In this document: positions 34,811 to 47,499 of the stretch, piece by piece
Layout of the letters: every line of letters begins with the position of its first letter
Position numbering within the stretch: the first letter of the stretch is position 1
NCBI GenBank assembly: GCA_007844125.1
Contig: CM017560.1
Coordinates: 5,913,759-5,977,758, forward strand
Source of the DNA: Sinonovacula constricta
Taxonomy: Eukaryota; Mollusca; Bivalvia; Cardiida; Solecurtidae
Reading direction: 5' to 3'
DNA length: 64,000 nucleotides
Translations under genes and position numbers: made by a program
Notes under the pieces: generated by a model
Told to the model about the DNA's origin: nothing
Databases searched by the model: none
The model's input: only the letters and a program-made list of their open reading frames with translations

Positions 34811-36310
34811 TCAGACTGAAATAACATATGTTGCCTGCACCAGGGTTAAAGGTTGAACAGACTTCTGTTGCTTGCACCTAGGTTGAACAGACTCTGTTGC
34901 TTGCACCAAGGTTGAACAGATTTCTGTTGCTTGCACCAAAGTTGAATAGACTTCTGTTCCTTGCACCAAGGTTGAATAGACTTCTGTTGCTTGCATTAAG
35001 GTTGAATAGACTTCTGTTGCTTGCACCAGAGTAAAAGGGACTTGTGTTGCTTGCACAAAGGCTGAAAAGACTAGTGTTGCTTGCACCAAGGTTAAATAGA
35101 CTTTTGTTGCTTGCACCCAGGTTCAAGGGACTTTTACTGCTTGCACCAGGTTTAAAGGGACTTGTGTTGCTAATGCACCAGGGTTAAAGGGAATTGTGTT
35201 GCTTGCACCAAGGTTAAAGGGACTTTTGTTGCTTGCACCCGGGTTCAAGGGACTTTTGTTGCTTGCACCAGGGTTAAAGGGAATTGTGTTGCTTGCACCA
35301 AGGTTAAAGGGACTTTTGTTGCTTGCACCCGGGTTCAAGGGACTTGTGTTGCTAATGCACCAGGGTTAAAGGGAATTGTGTTGCTTGCACCAAGGTTAAA
35401 GGGACTTTTGTTGCTTGCACCCGGGTTCAAGGGACTTTTGTTGCTTGCACCAGGGTTAAAGGGACTTTTGTTGCTTGCACCTGGGTTCAAGGGACTTTTG
35501 TTGCTTGCACCAGGGTTAAAGGGACTTTTGTTGCTTGCACCAAGGTTAAAGGGACTTTTGTTGCTTGCACCCGGGTTCAAGGGACTTTTGTTGCTTGCAC
35601 CAGGGTTAAAGGGAATTGTGTTGCTTGCACCAAGGTTAAAGGGACTTTTGTTGCTTGCACCCGGGTTCAAGGGACTTGTGTTGCTAATGCACCAGGGTTA
35701 AAGGGAATTGTGTTGCTTGCACCAAGGTTAAAGGGACTTTGGTTGCTTGCACCCGGGTTCAAGGGACTTTTGTTGCTTGCACCAGGGTTAAAGGGACTTT
35801 TGTTGCTTGCACCAGGGTTAAAGGGACTTTTGTTGCTTGCACCCGGGTTCAAGGGACTTTTGCTGCTTGCACCAGGGTTAAAGGGACTTGTGTTGCTAAT
35901 GCACCAGGGTTAAAGGGAATTGTGTTGCTTGCACCAGGGTTCAAGGGACTTTTGTTGCTTGCACCAAGGTTGAATAGACTTCTGTTGCTTGTACCAGGGT
36001 TCAAGGGACTTTTGTTGCTTGCACCAGGGTTAAAGGGACTTCTGTTGCTTGCACCAGGGTTAATGTGACTTTTGTTGCTTGCACCAAGGTTGAATAGACT
36101 TCTGTTGCTTGCATCAGGGTTTAAGGGACTTCTGTTGCTTGGAACGGGGTTAAAGGGACTTGTAGTGCCTGCATCAGAGTTGAAGATACTATTGTTGCTT
36201 GCATCAAGGTAAATTGGATTTATGTTGCCACCATCAAGGTTTAAGGGACTTATGTTGGCAGCACAAGGTTTACAGAAATTCTAATTGCCTGCAGCAGTGT
36301 TGAAGGGGCT
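34811..36310 (+). repeat. 30-bp minisatellite, about 49 copies
   Basis: Unit GCTTGCACCAGGGTTAAAGG plus GACTTTTGTT. Subtypes are CACCCGGGTTCAAGG, CACCAAGGTTAAAGG and GAATTGTGTT. A 2-bp-longer subtype, GCTAATGCACCAGGG, occurs at 35169, 35351, 35683 and 35895, each time in the same subtype order, which shows block duplication. The outer units are more diverged than the centre. Long frames such as GASNKSPFNP repeats are artefacts of the 30-bp period. Confidence 0.95.
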
Positions 36311-36404
36311 ATTTATTTGACAAACTGAATCTGGATAGGGAATACTGATATAATATGTAAGGACTCTGGATAGGGAATACTGATACAAAGAATCAGGAAA
36401 AGAA

Positions 36405-36831
36405 ATAATGATATATAGAACCTGGTAGGGAAACAATGATATATAGAACCTGGTAGGGAAATAATGATATATAGAACCTGGTAGGGAAATAATGATATAT
36501 AGAACCTGGTAGGGAAATAATGATATATAGAACCTGGTAGGGAAATAATGATATATAGAACCTGGTAGGGAAATAATGATATATAGAACCTGGTAGGGAA
36601 ATTATGATATATAGAACCTGGTAGGGAAATAATGATATATAGAACCTGGTAGGGAAACAATGATATTTAGAACCTGGTAGGGAAACAATGATATTTAGAA
36701 CCTGGTAGGAAAACAACCACATCTAGAACCTGGTAGGAAAATTATGATATATAGAACCTGGTAGAGGAACAATGATATTTAGAACCTGGTAGGAAAATTC
36801 CAAAATATAAAACCTGGTAGGGATCAAATAA
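36405..36831 (+). repeat. 28-bp minisatellite, about 15 copies
   Basis: Unit GATATATAGAACCTGGTAGG plus GAAATAAT. The period is not divisible by three, so its frames cycle. Diverged units continue past the inserted SINE to about 37190 (TGATATATTGAATTTGGTAG). Confidence 0.94.
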
Positions 36832-37149
36832 TGATATATTGAGTGTTTATTGTTTATTGAGTTTATCGTCTAACCAACAGTATTTTAGTTATCTGGAGAA
36901 GGTGTCCACTCGAGCAAAGATGGTGACGCCTTCACTGTGTATAGCATGCCATGAACACCTGGCATGATACCACACCTAGTCACATTATCCTGACACCAAA
37001 CCAACCAGTCATGGAACTACCCTTATATTTGCTTAGGCACTACCACTACCATTTTTATCGACATTGGTATGTCGAGGCCGGGGATTGAACCACAGGCCTC
37101 CTGTACCTGTACTGTACCGATTGCGCTACCAAGTCCAGTGATATATTGA
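36832..37149 (-). mobile_element. tRNA-derived SINE, family B copy 1, inside the 28-bp array
   Basis: TGATATATTGA flanks the insertion at 36832-36842 and 37139-37149, so the element is 36843-37138. The minus-strand head has an A-box-like TGGTAGCGCAATCGG and a perfect B-box-like GGTTCAATCCC. The body contains CCAGGTGTTCATGGCATGCT and the 3' end reads TACTGTTGGTTAGACGATAA, then an AATAAAC-type tail. The flanking 28-bp units also carry TGATATAT, but the exact 11-bp match with TTGA fits a true duplication. Confidence 0.85.
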
Positions 37150-37199
37150 ATTTGGTAGGAAAAACATGATATAAAAAATTTAGTAGGAAAATATATATA

Positions 37200-38052
37200 T
37201 AGTCAACTCTCGTTATCTCAAATTTCAAGGGACCGTAGAAAATAGTTTAAGATATCCGAAGTTTGAGTTATCCGAATTTAAGGATAGATTGTGTAAATCT
37301 TAAAAATCTTACCTGCTACATGATGACTGGTAATGACTGAAATTACTTGTTATATCTGCCACTGTAAACTAAGTTTCTGCAAGTATGTGTGGTTTTGCAT
37401 GTTTAAAGTGTTATAAGATTTTTTACAATGTAATTTAATATTTTCTTTTTATTGTAGGTTGTTGCGTCGTCGTAATTGCATGGCCTAATTTTGTATACCT
37501 GAAGCTGATACCTGCACGTTGGTTTATCATTGTTGTTTGTAAAAAAAATAAAATAAAACATAAAATGTTAAATTTTTAATGTTTTATTTACAAAAATAAA
37601 TCAATATGAACGAGTATACAAGTAGAAGCTACATGTACACAAAAAGATACACATAACATTAACACTTATAGCCCACTTATAGAACGAAATTGTTGTTTAT
37701 TAAATCAGCTAATTAAATAATAATCGATTAACCTCTTCTCTAAATTACGTGACATCCTGACTGCCGATAATTGGCGATAAAACTCGCGCCCAAATCTTCG
37801 CGAGTTTCACGGTAGGTGTGAAAATCACTCTTGTTGCCGTTTTGCATCTTATAGCAATTTGAAGTTTGAGATAGACCAACTGATTTCAACAGTTTTATAC
37901 GTATGAGGACAAAGAATTAAGTTTGATATATCCGATAATTTGACACATCCGAATTTGAGTTAAGCGGAGTCAAACTATATAGAAACTATTGTGAAAAAAC
38001 GTCACCGTACAAAACAGTTTGACATAACCGATTTTGAGATAACGAGAGTTGA

Positions 38053-38055
<3 letters not shown>
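37200..38055. mobile_element. pogo/Tigger-like non-autonomous DNA transposon
   Basis: Terminal inverted repeats of about 23 bp. The right end, reversed, reads CAGTCAACTCTCGTTATCTC and then AAA. The left end differs only in its first base. The target is TA on each side, as in the Tc1/mariner/pogo superfamily. Subterminal repeats of TTTGAG-TATCCGAA type lie inside both ends (37247-37283 and 37924-37973), as transposase-binding sites would. No transposase frame exists in the 856 bp, so it would need one supplied elsewhere. It sits inside a TA microsatellite. Confidence 0.88.

Positions 38056-38127
<72 letters not shown>
38056..38127. repeat. (TA)n microsatellite abutting the pogo-like element
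   Basis: About 36 TA repeats start at the TA target duplication of the transposon. A shorter TA run (37191-37199) precedes its left end, so the element inserted into, or seeded, the microsatellite. Confidence 0.96.
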
Positions 38128-38133
<6 letters not shown>

Positions 38134-38780
38134 ATGTCTACTAGAGAATAATGATATTGTCTTCTGCAGTTTATTCTCAGATATTTTTCCCTAACGTATA
38201 TTAAAAAAACATTAATACATAATATTTAAATGATTTCTCAAAATAAACTTTTAAAATAGCATAATTATGGGACAAACCTAGTTGAAGTTATACCTACATT
38301 TGAATTTGAAAGTCCTCAGTATCTTTTTTTTACTTCTGTACTTGACACCATTGAAAATTGGTCAATATGTTATAAAACATCTGCTGGGTCTGTTCCCACT
38401 TTTAAAACTACCTATTGAAGTTCTGAAGTATTTATAGGTAATTTTAAGCCGATCAAGTTGCACAAAATTGCTTCACAGTCTTTCATAAAAGATTCGACCA
38501 CCGACTAATCCAATCTATGGGGTATTTATGCTTTCAGGATTTAATGTCATTTCTAAAATTGTATTGTATGAAAATGAACCATCATTTTGTCATTATGTGT
38601 TATATCTTTTAAACTGTTTTTGTACAAACCATTTCTCTACACCAGTGATTCATTAATATTAACATATTTCAAAAAGTAGAAAGCTCCATATAAGGGAAAT
38701 AACTATGACCTAATGCAGCAATTAATTCCATAATTCTTGCTTTACCCTCAATATAATACTTAGTAACATTTGTATATTAC
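38128..38780. other. no feature seen
   Basis: AT-rich DNA. GGGAAATAACTATGACC at 38694-38710 loosely resembles the mollusc AAGGGAGATAACT motif. No gene. Confidence 0.45.
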
Positions 38781-40545
38781 CCCTGTAAAAAATAAAACAA
38801 TGCCACATTACCCTAATATAATACACAATTACATTGTCACATGTAACCCTAAATAACACTCAGTAACAATGCTTCATTACCCATATTCGATATTCAGTTA
38901 CATTGTTGCATGTTACCCTATATAATACTCAGTTACAATGCCTCATTACCCATATTCGATATTCAGTTACATTGTCACATGTAACCATAACCCAAAATAA
39001 TACTCAGTAACAATAATACATTTACCATATTTGATACTCAGTTACATTGTCACATGTAACCCCATTTAATACCCAGTAACAATAACACATTAACCATATT
39101 TGATACTCCGTTACATTGTTGCATGTAACCCCATATAATACTCAGTAACAATGCCTCATTACCCATATTCGATACTCAGTTACATTGTTGTATGTAACCC
39201 CATATAATACTCAGTAACAATAACACATTAACCATATTTGATACTCAGTTACATTGCTGCATGTAACCCTATATAACACTCAGTAACAATGCCTTATTAC
39301 CCATATTTGATACTCAGTTACATAGTTGCATGTAACCCCATATAATACTCAGTAACAATAACACATTAACCATATTTGATACTCAGTTACATTGTCAAAT
39401 GTAACCCTATATAATGCTCAGTAACAATGACACATTAACCATATTTGATACTCAGTTACATTGTTGCATGTAACCCCATATAACACTCAGTAACAATGAC
39501 ACATTAACCATATTAGATACTCAGTAACACTGTTGCATGTAACCCCATATAATACTCAGTAACAATGCTTTATTAACCATATTTGATACTCAGTTACATA
39601 GTTGCATGTAACCCCATATAATACCCAGTAACAATGACACATTAACCATATTTTATACTCAGTTACATTGTTGCATGTAACCCCATATAACACTCAGTAA
39701 CAATGCCACATTAACCATATTTGATACTCAGTTACATTGTTGCATGTAACCCCATTTAATACCCAGTAACAATGCCTTATTACCCATATTTGATACTTAG
39801 TTACATTGTCACATGTAACCCTATATAATACTCAGTAACAATGACACATTACCCATATTTGATACTCAGTTACATTGTTGCATGTAACCCGATATACTAC
39901 TCAGTATCAATGCCACATTAACCATATTTTATACTCAGTTACATTGTTGCATGTAATCCTATATAACACTCAGTAACAATGACACATTAACCATATTTTA
40001 TACTCAGTTACAGTGTTGCATGTAACCCAATATAACACTCAGTAACAATGCCTCATTACCCATATTCAATACTCAGTTACATTGTTGCATGTAACCCCAT
40101 ATAATACTCAGTAACAATGCCTCATAAACCATATTTGATACTCAGTTACATAGTTGCATGTAACCCCATATAATACTCAGTAACAATGCTTCATTAACCA
40201 TATTTGATACTCAGTTACATAGTTGCATGTAACCCCATATAATACTCAGTAACAATGCCACATTAACCATATTTGATACTCAGTTACATAGTTGCATGTA
40301 ACCCCATATAATACTCAGTAACAATGCCACATTACTCCTGTGCTACTTTAATATGTAGCAACATTATCTCATTACCCCAATATAACAGTCAGGTACATAG
40401 TCACCTTACAATATAAAATACACAGCAACATTGTTGCACTACCCTTACATAATATTCAGTATCATTATCACATGTAACTCAACACTTATCACATTACCTC
40501 TATAAAATACTCAGTTAAAATACACATTATCCCTATAAAATACTT
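38781..40545 (+). repeat. satellite block A: 69-bp dimer of ~34-bp monomers
   Basis: Two alternating monomers, ACTCAGTAACAATGACACAT... and ACTCAGTTACATTGTTGCAT..., each followed by an ATAT-rich spacer, form a 69-bp unit repeated about 22 times. Positions 40331-40545 are a diverged transition into block B. Confidence 0.93.
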
Positions 40546-42752
40546 TGTTACACTGTCACATTACCTCTATATAATACTTTGTTACACTGTCACATTACCT
40601 CTATATAATACTTTGTTACACTGTCACATTACCTCTATATAATACTTTGTTAAACTGTCACATTACCTCTGTATAATACTCTGTTACACTGTCACATAAC
40701 CTCTGTATAATACTTTGTTACACTGTCACATTACCTCTGTATAATACTCTGTTACACTGTCACATAACCTCTGTATAATACTTTGTTACACTGTCACATT
40801 ACCTCTGTATAATACTTTGTTACACTGTCACATTACCTCTATATAATACTTTGTTACACTGTCACATTACCTCTGTATAATACTTTGTTACACTGTCACA
40901 TTACCTCTGTATAATACTCTGTTACACTGTCACATTACCTCTATATAATACTCTGTTACACTGTCACATTACCTCTATATAATACTTTGTTACACTGTCA
41001 CATTACCTCTGTATAATACTCTGTTACACTGTCACATTACCTCTGTATAATACTCTGTTACACTGTCACATTACCTCTGTATAATACTTTGTTACACTGT
41101 CACATTACCTCTGTATAATACTCTGTTACACTGTCACATTACCTCTGTATAATACTCTGTTACACTGTCACATTACCTCTGTATAATACTTTGTTACACT
41201 GTCACATTACCTCTATATAATACTTTGTTACACTGTCACATTACCTCTGTATAATACTTTGTTACACTGTCACATTACCTCTATATAATACTTTGTTACA
41301 CTGTCACATTACCTCTGTATAATACTCTGTTACACTGTCATATTACCTCTATATAATACTCTGTTACACTGTCACATTACCTCTATATAATACTTTGTTA
41401 CACTGTCACATTACCTCTGTATAATACTTTGTTACACTGTTACATTACCTCTATATAATACTTTGTTACACTGTCACATCACCTCTGTATAATACTTTGT
41501 TACACTGTCACATTACCTCTATATAATACTTTGTTACTCTGTCACATAACCTCTATATAATACTTTGTTACACTGTCACATTACCTCTATATAATACTCT
41601 GTTGCACTGTCACATTACTGCTATATAATACTATGTTACACTGTCACATTACGTCTATATAATACTTTGTTACACTGTCACATTACCTCTGTATAATACA
41701 TTGTTACACTGTCACATTACCTCTGTATAATACTTTGTTACACTGTCACATCACCTCTATATAATACTTTGTTACACTGTCACATTACCTCTGTATAATA
41801 CTTTGTTACACTGTCACATTACCTCTATATAATACTTTGTTACACTGTCACATTACCTCTATGAAATACTCTGTTACACTGTCACATTACCTCTGTATAA
41901 TACTTTGTTACACTGTCACATTACCTCTGTATAATACTCTGTTACACTGTCACATTACCTCTATATAATACTTTGTTACACTGTCACATTACCTCTATAT
42001 AATACTTTGTTACACTGTCACATTACCTCTGTATAATACTCTGTTACACTGTCACATTACCTCTGTATAATACTCTGTTACACTGTCACATTACCTCTAT
42101 ATAATACTCTGTTACACTGTCACATTACCTCTGTATAATACTCGGTTACACTGTCACATTACCTCTGTATAATACTCTGTTACACTGTCACATTACCTCT
42201 GTATAATACTCTGTTACACTGTCACATTACCTCTGTATAATACTTTGTTACACTATCACATTACCTCTGTATAATACTCTGTTACACTGTCACATTACCT
42301 CTGTATAATACTCTGTTACACTGTCACATTACCTCTGTATAATACTCTGTTACACTGTCACATTACCTCTATATAATACTTTGTTACACTGTCACATTAC
42401 CTCTATATAATAAACTGTTACACTGTCACATTACTGCTATATAATACTCTGTTACACTGTCTCATTACCTCTATATAATACTTTGTTACACTGTCACATT
42501 ACCTCTATATAATACTTTGTTACACTGTCACATTACCTCTGTATAATACTTTGTTACACTGTCACATTACCTCTGTATAATACTTTGTTACACTGTCACA
42601 TTACCTCTATATAATACTCTGTTACACTGTCACATTACCTCTATATAATACTCTGTTACACTGTCACATTACCTCTATAAAATACTCTGTTACACTGTCA
42701 CATAACCTCTATATAATACTTTGTTACACTGTCACATTACCTCTATATAATA
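40546..42752 (+). repeat. satellite block B: 34-bp monomers, about 65 copies
   Basis: Nearly uniform 34-bp unit TTTGTTACACTGTCACATTA then CCTCTATATAATAC. Variation is mostly TTTG or TCTG and CTGTAT or CTATAT. It is the most homogeneous block of the 5.4-kb array, suggesting recent expansion. Confidence 0.96.
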
Positions 42753-44240
42753 CACACCTACACTGTCACATATCCCTATATAATACACACCTACACTGTC
42801 ACATTATCCCTTTATAATACACACCTACACTGTCACATATCCCTATATAATACACACCTACACTGTCACATTATCCCTTTATAATACACACCTACACTGT
42901 CACATTATCCTTATATAAAACACACCTACACTGTCACATATCCCTATATAAAACACACCTACACTGTCACATATCCCTATATAATACACACCTACACTGT
43001 CACATATCTCTATATAATACACACCTACACTGTCACATTATCCCTATATAATACACACCTACACTGTCACATATCCCTATATAATACACACCTACACTGT
43101 CACATTATCCCTATATAATACACACCTACACTGTCACCTCTATATAATACACACCTACACTGTCACATATCTCTATATAGTACACACCTACACTGTCACA
43201 TTATCCCTTTATAATACACACCTACACTGTCACCTCTATATAATACACACCTACACTGTCACATATCTCTATATAATACACACCTACACTGTCACATATC
43301 CCTATATAGTACACACCTACACTGTCACCTCTATATAATACACACCTACACTGTCACATTATCCCTATATAATACACACCTACACTGTCACATTATCCCT
43401 ATATAATACACACCTACACTGTCACATTATCTCTATATAATACACACCTACACTGTCACATTATCCCTATATAATACACACCTACACTGTCACATTATCC
43501 CTATATAATACACACCTACACTGTCACATTATCCCTATATAATACACACCTACACTGTCACCTCTATATAGTACACACCTACACTGTCACATATCTCTAT
43601 ATAGTACACACCTACACTGTCACATTATCCCTTTATAATACACACCTACACTGTCACCTCTATATAATACACACCTACACTGTCACATATCCCTATATAA
43701 TACACACCTACACTGTCACATTATCCCTTTATAATACACACCTACACTGTCACCTCTATATAATACACACCTACACTGTCACATATCCCTATATGATACA
43801 CACCTACACTGTCACATTATCCCTATATAATACACACCTACACTGTCACATATCTCTATATAATACACACCTACACTGTCACATTATCCCTATATAATAC
43901 ACACCTACACTGTCACATATCCCTATATAATACACACCTACACTGTCACATTATCCCTATATAATACACACCTACACTGTCACATATCCCTATATAATAC
44001 ACACCTACACTGTCACATATCCCTATATAATACACACCTACACTGTCACATATCTCTATATAATACACACCTACACTGTCACATATCCCTATATAATACA
44101 CACCTACACTGTCACATATCCCTATATAATACACACCTACACTGTCACATATCCCTATATAATACACAACTACACTGTCACATATCTCTATATAAAACAC
44201 ACCTACACTGTCACATATCCCTATATTATACTCAGTAACA
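42753..44240 (+). repeat. satellite block C: 33-34-bp monomers with a 29-bp variant
   Basis: Unit ACACACCTACACTGTCACAT then ATCCCTATATAAT, sharing ACTGTCACAT and TATATAATAC with block B. A 29-bp deletion form (CACTGTCACCTCTATATAAT) recurs in fixed combinations near 43135, 43230, 43560, 43660 and 43750. No stops on part of the minus strand give a spurious YYIGICDSVG frame. Confidence 0.95.
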
Positions 44241-44755
44241 TCCTTGATATTGTTTCAGACCAAATGCTTATTTATGTGCTAATTTATAGTAAAAGGTTAT
44301 ATTTAATTTTAGTTACACTCAAAAATTCTTTATTTGAATATAACCATTATTTTATATAATATTATGCAAAATATCATAACTCCAGATTTATGTGGATCCA
44401 AGTTATTACATTAATTTTACAAAAGATGTTAAACTGTGCCAGTGTCAAAGATAGGTTATTAGGTAATCTGTTAAAAAAGAGCATGATTTATCTTAAATGA
44501 ATTAAATCTTCTGATGTATCCAATATCAATTTTAAATTGAAAAGGTTTTAACTGAATGAATTTCTGTTTTTGAAGTAAGTAGGTCAATAGTGAGGTAAGA
44601 CAGTTACACCTGCAATAAAATAAGTGCTCTTGCTCTTTTGAGCCCAAATGTTTCTTTTTTTACAACATTTATAACAAGTAGAAAATTCATCAGAAGTCAT
44701 TTGTTGACTTATTTCAAGAAATGTGCTACAGCAAGTATCAGTTGTATTAGAGTAA
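44241..44755. other. no feature seen
   Basis: AT-rich spacer between two arrays. Confidence 0.5.
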
Positions 44756-45255
44756 TAAAACAACAGACAAGGAAAGTGACTTTTGCAGGATCACTTACAT
44801 TGGAGACAGAATCAGACAACAGACAAGGGAAGTGACATTTGCGGGATCATATACATTGGAGACAGAATCAGACAACAGACAAGGGAAGTGACATTTGCGG
44901 GATCATATACATTGGAGACAGAATCAGACAACAGACAAGAGATGTGACATTTGCGGGATCATATACATTGGAGACAGAATCAGACAACAGACAAGGGATG
45001 TGACATTTGCGGGATCATACATTGGAGACAGAATCAGACAACAGACAAGGGAAGTGACATTTGCGGGATCATATACATTGGAGACAGAATAAGACAACAG
45101 ACAAGGGATGTGACATTTGCAGGATCATATACATTGGAGACAGAATAAGACAACAGACAAGGGATGTGACATTTGCTGGATCATATACATTGGAGACAAA
45201 ATCAGACAACAGACAAGGGATGTGACATTTGCAGGATCACTTACATTGGAGACTG
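44756..45255 (+). repeat. 56-bp minisatellite, about 9 copies
   Basis: Unit containing AGACAACAGACAAGGGATGT, GACATTTGCGGGATCATATA and CATTGGAGACAGAATC. Minor indels (one unit lacks TAT). Overlapping open frames are artefacts. Confidence 0.95.
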
Positions 45256-46131
45256 GATCCAACATCCTAGATGTACACACAGCTGGTTCCCTTTCTCAAC
45301 AATACCATTCCCTTCACAGGTGGCTCTATAATCCTGTAACAATGCAAAAGCAACTGTTGGTAAATGGGTTACATTTTTTAAAGTAAGATTTGCTCCAATC
45401 TACCAGTTTCTACAGCAAGATTCTATTTATTTATAAATATCTTGTCTGATAGCTAAGCAATCATATAGCATTAATTTTAAAAATAATGTATGCTTAAAAT
45501 GTCAAAATGTTCACTTTTACCTATGTTATAATAGTTATTTTATAATGGTCATTATTTATCCTTATTGCAAACTAGGTGATTTTCACTTACCGCTGTGTAA
45601 TGTTGATAAATAAGAATGTAAAAAATGTACACTCTATTTCTACAGGTATACTTCATTTCTCTAGCTTATAATGAAAACAGGTGATACTTCACCACAGTTT
45701 AGTTGCAAGATGACATTTTTAAGCTTTAGCTGTGAGGGTATAGTTAATATTAAAATGTACAGAGCACTATCTGGCAATACCCGATTTATAACCAGGAGAT
45801 GGGTAATTTGGTGAGGGAAGCTGTAATAATTATATCCATCTAACATATAATTTGTCAGTAAGAACCGATTAAAACATTAAGTGCATGTAGTATTGCCTAT
45901 ACATTGTCATGATTAAGTATTACAATATAACCCACACTTCAATGTTCATAAGTTGACACTTACACAGCTGCAACATCAAAGTAACTACAGTTGTGGATTG
46001 TTTAAAATCATTTTTAAATGTCTGTATACTGATAACTTCTTTCAATGTGACCGCTGTTGTATTGTTGTGTTGCAGCATTGTATTCACTGCTTCGGACAAC
46101 TATTTTGACAAAGTGTAAAAAAAACAAATAA
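45256..46131. other. no supported gene
   Basis: AT-rich DNA with chance frames on both strands. Confidence 0.45.
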
Positions 46132-46329
46132 AAAACAAACAAACTGAAAGCACTTGGTATGTTAGATGAACCATCCCTTCTCAAACTATGCAACTCTACT
46201 TTCAATAAAGAAGATATTAGCAGAAAGGTACAAATTGAGACAGACTGGTTGACCCACTTCCATGCAAGACAGGTGGTCACTATGGCCCCATGCATGCTGG
46301 TTACACCTCATTTTCTATGTTTCAAATGA
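46132..46329 (+). CDS. candidate coding fragment, product unknown
   Basis: Plus-strand frame of 65 codons from a TAA at 46129 to a TGA at 46327. It includes LKALGMLDEPSLLKLCNSTF and KEDISRKVQIETDWLTHFHA. The composition is protein-like, but there is no clear 3' splice site: an A-rich AAACAAACAAAC run stands where an acceptor should be. A minus-strand frame (46014-46295) overlaps. It may be a decayed gene fragment or chance. No family recognised. Confidence 0.2.
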   Translation, partial: KTNKLKALGMLDEPSLLKLCNSTFNKEDISRKVQIETDWLTHFHARQVVTMAPCMLVTPHFLCFK

Positions 46330-46581
46330 TGCAATACATGTTATGAAGGCTGGCTAATATATACATATAAAATTTATCTAATGTCGCAATTTATAATCAC
46401 ATTTAACAGTCTGAACATTCTTATGTAATTATATAGATTTACTAGATTTAAACTGAGCAACTCTGCTATTTGTTTCACATCCTATAATAGAAATGAGTAG
46501 AACTACTTTTTGTTATGCTGGAGACAGGAAAAGTCTGAAATTTTAAGGTCTGCTGCTTCCTGCATAAAGCAGTACCTCTTT

Positions 46582-46603
46582 ATTCACTGTGAACACAGTG
46601 AAT
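46582..46603. other. perfect 10-bp-arm palindrome
   Basis: ATTCACTGTG, AA, CACAGTGAAT. Function unknown; could be an incidental cruciform or a dimeric protein-binding site. Confidence 0.6.
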
Positions 46604-46747
46604 ACAAAATTACTGTTTAAAATAAAATCAAAAGCATGGAAACCAAAGACGAACTCCTGGCAAAGATACAAACTATTTCACTTATCCAAACAATTAACTG
46701 GCAACCCCTGGAATAAGTAAACAACTTTTTGTTTATTTTTCAAAAAG

Positions 46748-46917
46748 CTGCAGGGACTTTCTGCCAAGAAATTCTTCACACTGACAAGACTTGTAAGCTG
46801 CTTCCAAAAGTTGCTGCTTTCATAATCTCATTACAAAACAGACGCATGGCAACATCAAGCTGTTATAAGTGGAAGAAATACAAGAAACATAGAACCACAA
46901 GAAATCATAGTTATTAG
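46748..46917 (+). CDS. weak exon candidate, product unknown
   Basis: A pyrimidine-rich run with TTTATTTTTCAAAAAG precedes a frame reading AAGTFCQEILHTDKTCKLLP and SLQNRRMATSSCYKWKKYKK, with a stop at 46915-46917. The second half is Lys-rich and could be chance. There is no donor and no polyadenylation signal nearby. Family not recognised. Confidence 0.18.
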
Positions 46918-47499
46918 CTTGTTTAGCATACATTTGATATACTGAGGCAAGAGTGTAGATCCATATTTTTCAGCTTAGCTAGCTTTAACAGGACCAACAC
47001 TTTTTGCTGCCAAAGATGAGGCATTTGTCGAGTAAGCCAAAAATCTTCGTAACACAAGGGAAAAAATGTGCAGTTAGGACACAAACACAATATGATAACA
47101 ATAATAAAACAAATAAGATGGGATAGAGAGTACCAACATGGTGCCAGTAACTGCATGCAAGGATCTTCTGTTGTTTTGCATTTGATATATGTAGATGAAA
47201 ATATTTTTCAAGTTGAACCAGTGACTTCCACATTGTATGGCCTCTTAAAGGTGTTATAGGTTAATTAAGAAAAGTATAAGTTATTTAGGTGGGCCTGACA
47301 CATTCATTTTTCTTGCCACATTAGATCTTTGTTTACTTTTATAAGGCAACCATGAACAATTAATACAGACAAAATTTTTGAAAATTGTTTTGTATTTTCT
47401 TAAAATCTTTCAACCAGATACTGTAATTAAATATTCACATAGCTGGGTATATTATAAGATCTAGCACTTGACGAACCTTCATGGCATTTTATCTGATAA
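46918..47499. other. no gene; foldback half-arm
   Basis: AGAGTGTAGATCC at about 46950-46962 with GTTTAGCAT upstream is an eroded fragment of the foldback family. The rest is AT-rich. Confidence 0.4.

Noticed and set aside
34811..36310. Repeated GASNKSPFNP and LLLAPGLKGL frames resembling a structural repeat protein
   Set aside because: The 30-bp array is open in several frames on both strands; no start exon, signal peptide or splice context accompanies it.
36832..37149. A functional tRNA gene on the minus strand
   Set aside because: A and B boxes are present but no cloverleaf closes, and the sequence continues into a 290-bp SINE body with target duplications.
38781..44240. Possible CRISPR-like array (short direct repeats)
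   Set aside because: Units are contiguous with no unique spacers, the repeat evolves in blocks, and the host is eukaryotic.
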